From Thiosocius teredinicola (lineage in GTDB: Bacteria > Pseudomonadota > Gammaproteobacteria > Chromatiales > Chromatiaceae): a stretch of DNA of 64,000 bases. Below are positions 58,004 to 64,000 of this stretch, piece by piece (positions within the stretch are counted from its first letter, which is position 1; each line of letters opens with the position of its first letter). The notes under the pieces were generated by a model. The model ran no database searches and had not been told where the DNA came from. It was given only the letters and a program-made list of their open reading frames with translations. The translations under genes were made by a program, and so were the position numbers. The stretch is from assembly GCF_002009425.1 (NCBI RefSeq), contig NZ_CP019936.1, forward strand, positions 4,327,297-4,391,296, written 5' to 3'.

Positions 58004-59139
58004 GCTACTCACCGCGCCAGCTCGGCGACCTGACCCCGACCAACCCGAACCGCCGCCAGGGCCTGCTGGCGGTATTCCATATCGACCTGCCCTTGCTGGT
58101 CGGCGTGTTGCTGCTGTGCGGCTTCGGCCTGCTCGTGTTGTATTCGGCCTCCGGCCAGAACCTGGCCCAGGTCGAACGCCAGACGCTGCGCATCCTGCTC
58201 GCGCTGGTCGTGATGCTGGCAGTCGCGCAGCTCAACCCGACGACGCTGCGCCGCTGGAGCCCCTGGCTGTACGGCGTCGGCGTCATCTTGTTGATCGCGG
58301 TGCTGGTGGTCGGTGAGATCGGCAAAGGCGCGCAGCGCTGGCTCGATCTCGGCGTGATCCGTTTCCAACCCTCCGAGATGGTCAAGATCGCCGTACCGCT
58401 GATGATCGCCTGGTACCTGGCCGAGAAACCGCTGCCGCCAACCTGGCAACGCCTGGCGGTGGCCGCCGCGCTGATCGTCGTGCCGGTGCTGATGATCGCC
58501 AAGCAGCCCGACCTCGGCACCTCGCTACTGGTCGCCAGCGCCGGTATCTTCGTACTGTTTCTTGCCGGCATCAGTTGGCGATTGATCGCCGCCTTGATCG
58601 CCGCCGGCGGCGCAGCCGCGCCGGCCGTGTGGTACCTGATGCGCGACTACCAACGGCAGCGCGTGCTGACCTTCCTCGATCCGGAAAACGATCCCCTGGG
58701 CGCCGGCTACCACATCATCCAATCGAAGATCGCGATCGGTTCGGGCGGGCTGTACGGCAAGGGCTGGCTCAACGGCACCCAATCACAACTCGACTTTCTG
58801 CCCGAGCGTCACACCGACTTCATCTTCGCCGTGCTGTCGGAAGAGTTCGGCCTGATCGGCGTGCTCGTGCTGCTTGCCCTGTACCTTTTCGTGATCGTGC
58901 GCGGCCTGTACATCGCCACCCGCGCGCAAGATACCTATACGCGCCTGATCTCCGGCGCGTTGATCCTGGTTTTCTTCGTGTACCTGTTCGTAAACACCGG
59001 CATGGTCACAGGCCTGCTGCCCGTGGTCGGTGTACCCTTACCGCTTGTCAGCTACGGGGGGACATCACTGGTGACCCTGATGGCCGGCTTCGGTATCCTC
59101 ATGTCCATTCACACTCATCGACGATTGTTGCCGACCTGA
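58000..59139 (+). CDS. rodA: RodA peptidoglycan glycosyltransferase
   Basis: SEDS-family polytopic membrane enzyme that polymerises lipid II for the elongasome, 379 residues with about ten spans. Landmarks are [40 protein letters not shown] and [20 protein letters not shown], and a C-terminal [20 protein letters not shown]. The GTG start overlaps mrdA by 4 bases. The stop overlaps the mltB start by one (TGATG). Confidence 0.97.
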   Translation: MSYSPRQLGDLTPTNPNRRQGLLAVFHIDLPLLVGVLLLCGFGLLVLYSASGQNLAQVERQTLRILLALVVMLAVAQLNPTTLRRWSPWLYGVGVILLIAVLVVGEIGKGAQRWLDLGVIRFQPSEMVKIAVPLMIAWYLAEKPLPPTWQRLAVAAALIVVPVLMIAKQPDLGTSLLVASAGIFVLFLAGISWRLIAALIAAGGAAAPAVWYLMRDYQRQRVLTFLDPENDPLGAGYHIIQSKIAIGSGGLYGKGWLNGTQSQLDFLPERHTDFIFAVLSEEFGLIGVLVLLALYLFVIVRGLYIATRAQDTYTRLISGALILVFFVYLFVNTGMVTGLLPVVGVPLPLVSYGGTSLVTLMAGFGILMSIHTHRRLLPT

Positions 59140-60152
59140 TGAAGCGATTTATCCTGTTACTGTGTTGTACGCTCGCCTTGGCGGGCACCGTCCGCGCCAA
59201 AACGCCGGACCAACTGCGCAACGAATTCATCAACGACATGGTGAAGCGCCACGGCTTCAAGCGTGACGATCTGACCAAGACGCTGCACCAGGCCGTTACG
59301 CAAAAGCGCATCCTCGAGGCGATCTCGCGGCCCGCGGAAAAGACCCTGAACTGGACCGAGTACCGTGCAATCTTTCTCAAGCCCGAACGCATCCACGGCG
59401 GTGTCGACTTCTGGCGCCAGCATGCCGACACCCTCGCGCGTGCCGAAAAAGAATACGGTGTGCCGCCGCAGATCATCGTCGCCATCCTCGGTGTCGAAAC
59501 CCGCTACGGCGCGTTTACCGGCGGGCACCGTGTGCTCGACGCGCTGCATACCCTCGGCTTTCACTATCCGCGACGTGGCGAATTCTTCCGCGAGCAGCTC
59601 AGCCACTTCCTGCGCTTTGCCAAAGAAGAAGACATCGCGCCGACCATGCCCACCGGCTCGTATGCCGGCGCCATGGGCATGCCGCAATTCATGCCCGACA
59701 GCTTCCGCGTGTACGCGGTCGATTTCGACGGCGACGGTCACCGCGACATCTGGGAGAACCCGGTCGACGTGATCGGCAGCGTCGCCAACTACTTCGTCAA
59801 GAAGGGCAACTGGAAGCGTGGCGGACCGGTCACCACGCCCGCATCGAGCGTAACGGGCAAGCACAAGGCGTTCGTCGATGCCGGCGCCAAACCGCGGCTC
59901 ACCGCCACCCAGCTGAGCAGCGCAGGCATCAAGTTTGACGACTCGATCGCCACCGGCGGCAAGGTCAGCCTGATGGATTTCAAAACCGACACCGGCACCG
60001 AATACTGGGTCGGCTCGAATAACTTCTATTCGATCATGCGCTACAACCCGCGCACCAAGTACGCGATGGCCGTGTACCAGCTCAGTGAGGCGATTCTCGC
60101 CGAGTACCAGCAGGGCCTGGACGCGCAGAAAACCGCAGGCAAGCAACCGTGA
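59139..60152 (+). CDS. mltB: Membrane-bound lytic murein transglycosylase B
   Basis: Family 3 lytic transglycosylase of 337 residues that cleaves glycan strands to anhydro-muropeptides. The signal peptide ends near GTVRA (residue 20), with no lipobox, so this is a soluble periplasmic form. The catalytic glutamate is Glu120 in AILGVETRYGAFTG. SYAGAMGMPQFMPDSF and the EF-hand-like DFDGDGHRDIW are further hallmarks. It is coupled to rodA and rlpA. Confidence 0.96.
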   Translation: MKRFILLLCCTLALAGTVRAKTPDQLRNEFINDMVKRHGFKRDDLTKTLHQAVTQKRILEAISRPAEKTLNWTEYRAIFLKPERIHGGVDFWRQHADTLARAEKEYGVPPQIIVAILGVETRYGAFTGGHRVLDALHTLGFHYPRRGEFFREQLSHFLRFAKEEDIAPTMPTGSYAGAMGMPQFMPDSFRVYAVDFDGDGHRDIWENPVDVIGSVANYFVKKGNWKRGGPVTTPASSVTGKHKAFVDAGAKPRLTATQLSSAGIKFDDSIATGGKVSLMDFKTDTGTEYWVGSNNFYSIMRYNPRTKYAMAVYQLSEAILAEYQQGLDAQKTAGKQP

Positions 60153-61030
60153 ACAAGGCAAAGCGCATCACTTCGCTTCGCTGGTTGTTGATCGGCGCAA
60201 TCACGGCGGGCCTGCTGGCCGGCTGCGGTTCGCGTGGGCCGACCTACGACGACGATCAGGACGGTCCGGGTGAGCATCGCGATGTCAGCAGCGTGCCCGA
60301 CGCGGTGCCGAAAGAAGAACCGTACAGCCGCTACGGCAACCCGGTCAGCTATGTCGTGCTCGGCAAGCGCTATCACACGATGCGCGACCACAAGAACTTC
60401 AAGCAGCGCGGCATCGCCTCGTGGTACGGCAAGAAGTTCCACGGCCGGCGCACCTCCAGCGGCGAAACCTACGACATGTACCGCATGACCGCGGCGCACA
60501 AGGAACTGCCGATACCGACCTACGCCGAGGTCGTGAACCTGGAGAACGGCCGCCGGGTGGTGGTCAAGATCAACGACCGCGGCCCGTTCCACGAAAACCG
60601 CATCATCGACCTGTCGTACGCCGCCGCCTCGCGTATCGGCATGCTCGGCAAGGGCACCGCGCTGGTCGAGGTCCGCACGATCGATCCGTCCGGGCCGCAG
60701 GGCGCAACCAAGGTCGCCGCCACGACCGCGCCGGCCGCACCGCCCTCGGTCGAGCCGACGGCGCCACCGCTGCCGCCCGAACAGGTCGCCAAGGCACCGC
60801 GCATCTACCTGCAGGCCGGGGCATTCAGCAGCAGCCACAATGCCGAGCAATTGCGTCAGCGGTTGCAGAATGGCCTGGCACGTACGGTACGGGTGTCGCC
60901 GACCGTGACGGCCGACGGCCAGATGCACCGCGTGCAGGTCGGACCACTGGCATCGGTCGAGACCGCCGACCAGGTCAGCGCGCAGATGCATCAGTTCGGC
61001 GTCGCCGAACCGATTGTCATCATCGAGTGA
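60149..61030 (+). CDS. rlpA: RlpA septal-ring lytic transglycosylase, lipoprotein
   Basis: A 293-residue outer-membrane lipoprotein. GTG start overlaps mltB by 4 bases. The signal peptide ends at lipobox LLAGC (Cys26). The double-psi beta-barrel spans about residues 88-180 with GIASWYGKKFHGRRTSSGE and VVVKINDRGPFHENRIIDLS, including the catalytic Asp/His region. A Pro-rich linker (VEPTAPPLPPEQ) leads to a C-terminal SPOR domain (YLQAGAFSSSHNAEQLRQRL) that binds denuded glycan at the septum. Confidence 0.96.
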   Translation: MNKAKRITSLRWLLIGAITAGLLAGCGSRGPTYDDDQDGPGEHRDVSSVPDAVPKEEPYSRYGNPVSYVVLGKRYHTMRDHKNFKQRGIASWYGKKFHGRRTSSGETYDMYRMTAAHKELPIPTYAEVVNLENGRRVVVKINDRGPFHENRIIDLSYAAASRIGMLGKGTALVEVRTIDPSGPQGATKVAATTAPAAPPSVEPTAPPLPPEQVAKAPRIYLQAGAFSSSHNAEQLRQRLQNGLARTVRVSPTVTADGQMHRVQVGPLASVETADQVSAQMHQFGVAEPIVIIE

Positions 61031-61325
61031 ACCGCCCGACCCGGCGCGCTGTCTGACCCCCTGCATCGGCGGCGAAGGCCTGACCGGCAGCACATCCAGA
61101 ACAGATCTACAGCAGCCCCGGATCTCGTCCAGGCCCGCCTCGTGGCCCAGCGCTGCCCCAAGCGGCGCTGTGGCGTTAGAATGTCGCCACGCCGAAAGCG
61201 GTTCAAAGCGTGAGCCATTCGACATAGGGAGTGCGGCACACTCGGCACGCACCCCGTATCCTAGGATTTCGTTAACAAGCCTTAGCTAGCCGACTTTTAC
61301 CTACCGAACTCAGGAACGCAGTATC

Positions 61326-62462
61326 GTGCTCAAAACCCTCATTGCTTCCCTCTTCGCGCTGCTCTTGACGCCATTGGGCATGGCCGTCGCCGCACCCGCA
61401 CCCGCGCCACCGACGGTCGCCGCCACCGGCTACCTGCTGGTCGATATGGACAGCGACATCGTGCTGGCCGCCAAAGACGCCGAACAGCGCCTGGAGCCCG
61501 CCAGCCTGACCAAGATCATGACCGCCTACGTGGTGTTTCGCGAGCTGCGCGGTGGCTCGATCACCCTCACCGACCCGGTGCTGATCAGCGAAAAGGCGTG
61601 GAAAACGCCCGGCTCGCGGATGTTTGTCGAGGTCAACAAACGGGTATCGGTCGAAGAACTGCTCAAGGGCATGATCATCCAGTCGGGCAACGATGCCAGC
61701 GTCGCGCTGGCCGAGCACGTGGCCGGCAGCGAAGAGGCGTTCGCCAACCTGATGAACAACCATGCGCACCGCCTGGGCATGCTCGACACCCACTTCGTCA
61801 ACGCCACCGGTCTGCCCGACCCGGAGCACTACACCACGCCGCGCGACATCGCGCTGGTCACCGAGGCGACGATTCGCGAGTTCCCCGAGCTGTACAAGCT
61901 GTACGCCGTCAAGGAATACACCTACAACGACATCCGCCAGCACAACCGCAACAACCTGCTGTGGCGCGATGCCGCAGTCGACGGCGTGAAGACCGGCCAC
62001 ACCGAGGCCGCCGGCTACTGCCTGGTGGCGTCGGCCAAGCGCGACAACATGCGCCTGGTGTCGGTGGTTATGGGCACCGAGAGTGAAAAGGCGCGCGCCG
62101 TCGAGAGCCAGTCGTTGCTGAACTACGGCTTTCGTTTCTACGAAACGCACCGCCTGTACGGCGCCAACGACCGCCTGACCCGCACCCGCGTGTGGATGGG
62201 CGAGCAGGAAGAGGTCTCGCTCGGCCTGGACAAGGATCTGTATGTCACGATCCCACGGCGGCAGTATGAAAAGCTGAACGCACGCACCGATATCCAATCG
62301 GGTATCGAGGCACCGATCAGCAAAGGCCAGAAGCTCGGCGAGGTCGTCATCGAACTCGATGGCGAACTGGTTACCCGCAAGCCGCTGGTGGCACTCGAAG
62401 ACGTGCCCGAGGGTGGCATCTGGCGCACGGTTGTCGACAGCGTATTGATGATGTTTGAGTAA
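61326..62462 (+). CDS. dacA: D-alanyl-D-alanine carboxypeptidase (PBP5/6 type)
   Basis: Trims the terminal D-Ala of peptidoglycan stem peptides, 378 residues with a GTG start and AGGAAC about 9 bases upstream. The signal peptide ends near AVAA. Active-site motifs are S60-L-T-K63, S120-G-N122 and K222-T-G224. A beta-rich domain follows, then a short amphipathic C-terminus (TVVDSVLMMFE) typical of the membrane anchor. The preceding 295 bases hold GC hairpins (e.g. GTGGCG/CGCCAC at 61168-61188) but no gene. Confidence 0.97.
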   Translation: MLKTLIASLFALLLTPLGMAVAAPAPAPPTVAATGYLLVDMDSDIVLAAKDAEQRLEPASLTKIMTAYVVFRELRGGSITLTDPVLISEKAWKTPGSRMFVEVNKRVSVEELLKGMIIQSGNDASVALAEHVAGSEEAFANLMNNHAHRLGMLDTHFVNATGLPDPEHYTTPRDIALVTEATIREFPELYKLYAVKEYTYNDIRQHNRNNLLWRDAAVDGVKTGHTEAAGYCLVASAKRDNMRLVSVVMGTESEKARAVESQSLLNYGFRFYETHRLYGANDRLTRTRVWMGEQEEVSLGLDKDLYVTIPRRQYEKLNARTDIQSGIEAPISKGQKLGEVVIELDGELVTRKPLVALEDVPEGGIWRTVVDSVLMMFE

Positions 62463-62469
62463 AAGAACA

Positions 62470-63351
62470 ATGAACGACTCCCTGCTCGCCTACCTCAATG
62501 GCGAATACGTGCCGAAAGATCAGGCCTGCGTGCCGATCACCGACCGCGGACTGCTGTTCGGCGACAGCGTGTACGAGGTGATCCCGGCCTACGGCGGCCG
62601 CCCGTTCCGCGTGCCACACCACCTGCGCCGCCTGGATCGCAGCCTGGCCGCGATCCGCATGCAAAATCCGCTGAGCCAGGATGAATGGCAGAAGATCTTC
62701 GAGCGCCTGACCCAGCAACTGCCGGGCAAAGATCAGTCGATCTACCTGCAGGTCACGCGCGGCTCGTACCCGGTGCGCAACCACGTGATACCGGACGACA
62801 TCCAGCCGAACGTGATCGCCTTCACCAGCGTCAACCCGGCGCGCGATCCGGACAAGGCCCGGCGCGGCATCAAGGTCATTACCCTGGAAGACATCCGCTG
62901 GCATCGCTGCGACATCAAGGCGACGACGCTGCTGGCCAACGTGCTGGCGCGCGCCCAGGCGACCGAAGAAGGCGCCGACGAGGCGATCCTGATACGCGAT
63001 GCCGCCGCTATGGAAGGCACGGCGAGCAACCTGTTCGTAGTCAGCAACGGCCTGGTGATCACACCGCCCGACAGCCCCGAGCTGCTGCCCGGCATCACGC
63101 GCGACCTGGTGCTCGAGCTGTGTCGCGAGGCCGGCGTGCCCTTTGCCCAGGCCACCATCGGCATGCCCGACCTCGAGCACGCCGACGAGATCTGGCTGAC
63201 CAGTTCCACGCGCGAAGTCGCGGCCGTGGTCGAGCTCAATGGCAGACCGGTCGGCAACGGTACACCCGGCGAGATGTGGCACCGCATGGACGCACTGTTC
63301 CAGGCCTGCAAAGAGCGCCTGCGTCTCGGAGGCGATTGCCATGTCGACTGA
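62470..63351 (+). CDS. dat: D-amino-acid aminotransferase
   Basis: Class IV PLP enzyme of 293 residues interconverting D-alanine and D-glutamate, both wall precursors. PLP lysine is Lys150 in HRCDIKATTLL. The D-specific carboxylate trap RGxxxRNH is present (VTRGSYPVRNHVIP, Arg97, Arg103 and His105). MEGTASNLFVV is the phosphate-binding turn. A branched-chain aminotransferase is the main alternative; the RxH-type motif argues for Dat. It is 7 bases after dacA and overlaps the next gene by 11. Confidence 0.9.
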   Translation: MNDSLLAYLNGEYVPKDQACVPITDRGLLFGDSVYEVIPAYGGRPFRVPHHLRRLDRSLAAIRMQNPLSQDEWQKIFERLTQQLPGKDQSIYLQVTRGSYPVRNHVIPDDIQPNVIAFTSVNPARDPDKARRGIKVITLEDIRWHRCDIKATTLLANVLARAQATEEGADEAILIRDAAAMEGTASNLFVVSNGLVITPPDSPELLPGITRDLVLELCREAGVPFAQATIGMPDLEHADEIWLTSSTREVAAVVELNGRPVGNGTPGEMWHRMDALFQACKERLRLGGDCHVD

Positions 63352-63610
63352 TGAGGCACAGGGATTTCAGTTTCCCTGTGACTACCAGATCAAGGCGATG
63401 GGTATCGACGACGGCAGCTTTCATGAAGTCGTCATCGAGATCATCAACCGTCACTGCGACACCGTGCGCAGCGACAGCATGCGCACCCGCCCGAGCGCCA
63501 ACGGCAAATACATCTCGGTGAGCATCGTGATCGAGGCGCAGAGCCGCGAACAGCTCGACCGCATCTACGACGACCTGACCGCCCACGACAAGGTGCTGAT
63601 GCGCCTCTGA
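63341..63610 (+). CDS. ybeD: YbeD-like DUF493 protein
   Basis: Small ACT-like regulatory-fold protein of 89 residues from [20 protein letters not shown]. The start lies inside the dat 3' end, and GGAGG sits 8 bases upstream. It has [20 protein letters not shown] and the closing [14 protein letters not shown], characteristic of the family. It regularly lies between dacA and lipB in gammaproteobacteria, as here. Its biochemical role is not established to my knowledge. Confidence 0.95.
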   Translation: MSTDEAQGFQFPCDYQIKAMGIDDGSFHEVVIEIINRHCDTVRSDSMRTRPSANGKYISVSIVIEAQSREQLDRIYDDLTAHDKVLMRL

Positions 63611-63638
63611 ACAGGGCGCAGCTCTCGCACCAAGACTT

Positions 63639-64000
63639 ATGACCGGCAAACGCCTCGTTCTGCGCAGACTCGGTCGACGCGACTACCAACCCACCTGGGA
63701 GGCGATGCGTCGCTTCACCGACGAACGCAGCGCTGAAACACCCTCCGAACTGTGGATCGTCGAACACCCGCCGGTGTTCACTCAGGGGCAGGCCGGCAAG
63801 GCCGAACACGTGCTGGCCGCCGGCGACATCCCGGTGGTGCAAACCGACCGTGGCGGCCAAGTGACCTATCACGGCCCAGGCCAGGTCGTGATCTACCTGC
63901 TGATCTCGCTGCGCGAGGCCGGTGTCGGCATCCGCCGCCTGGTCACGATCATGGAAGAGGCCATCATCGCGCTGCTGGCTGACTACGGCATCGAGGCGCA
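63639..64000 (+). CDS. lipB: Octanoyltransferase LipB (3' end cut by window)
   Basis: Transfers octanoyl from acyl carrier protein to lipoyl domains, the first step of endogenous lipoate synthesis. The visible 120 residues start [20 protein letters not shown]. They include the substrate motifs [18 protein letters not shown] and [20 protein letters not shown]. The catalytic Cys/Lys region lies beyond base 64000. It is 28 bases after ybeD. Confidence 0.97.
   Translation, partial: MTGKRLVLRRLGRRDYQPTWEAMRRFTDERSAETPSELWIVEHPPVFTQGQAGKAEHVLAAGDIPVVQTDRGGQVTYHGPGQVVIYLLISLREAGVGIRRLVTIMEEAIIALLADYGIEA

Noticed and set aside
56126-58012. 628-codon minus-strand frame opposite mrdA
   Set aside because: PBP2 on the other strand has all catalytic motifs in order; the antisense product is low-complexity and unlike any family.
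61014-61289. Possible small gene in the rlpA-dacA gap
   Set aside because: No ribosome-binding site, it overlaps the rlpA end, and composition and codon use are not gene-like. The gap shows GC hairpins only.

Overview
The window is a high-GC gammaproteobacterial chromosome segment. The order of the S10-spc, str, rpoBC and tuf-secE-nusG blocks, the hemA/prfA/prmC/moeB and ispE/tRNA-Gln/prs/rplY/pth neighbourhoods, and the mre-mrd-mltB-rlpA-dacA-ybeD-lipB run are all typical of that class. Protein character, and a PEP-CTERM-associated FemAB protein, point loosely to a Chromatiales-like or sulfur-oxidiser lineage. That last step is inference; no species can be named.

Bases 1-28608 lie almost wholly on the minus strand and hold the translation and transcription core. 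Read 5'->3' on that strand they run: tRNA-Tyr, tRNA-Gly, tRNA-Thr, tufB, terminator, tRNA-Trp, secE, nusG, rplK, rplA, rplJ, rplL, attenuator, rpoB, rpoC, rpsL, rpsG, fusA, tufA, rpsJ, rplC-D-W-B, rpsS, rplV, rpsC, rplP, rpmC, rpsQ, rplN-X-E, rpsN, an unexpected internal terminator, rpsH, rplF-R, rpsE, rpmD, rplO and a truncated secY. Readable control elements include an L10-type leader, the rplL-rpoB attenuator, a structured rpsL leader and a strong tRNA promoter. rplJ appears to start at TTG.

Bases 28812-36513 (plus strand) carry an isolated UDP-glucose dehydrogenase gene. A three-gene envelope cluster follows: a LolA-like periplasmic protein, a DUF1302-like outer-membrane protein and a two-domain RND/MMPL exporter, with hairpins and a terminator between the genes. 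This is the least understood system in the window and a plausible trans-envelope lipid or hydrophobe carrier.

Bases 36583-41894 (minus strand) hold a TPR lipoprotein gene, ispE, tRNA-Gln, prs, rplY and pth. lolB, often found between the TPR gene and ispE, is absent. The tRNA-Gln 3' end is duplicated 159 bp downstream, with a cluster of small hairpins between the copies.

Bases 42038-48889 (plus strand) hold hemA, prfA, prmC, a conserved hypothetical gene, moeB, yqiA, a methyltransferase with an altered motif, and a diguanylate cyclase. Bases 48901-53358 (minus strand) hold a FemAB-like gene and gatCAB. Bases 53578-64000 (plus strand) are a tightly overlapped cell-wall elongation operon: mreB, mreC (apparently starting at ATC), mreD, mrdA, rodA, mltB, rlpA, dacA, a D-amino-acid aminotransferase, ybeD and the 5' part of lipB.
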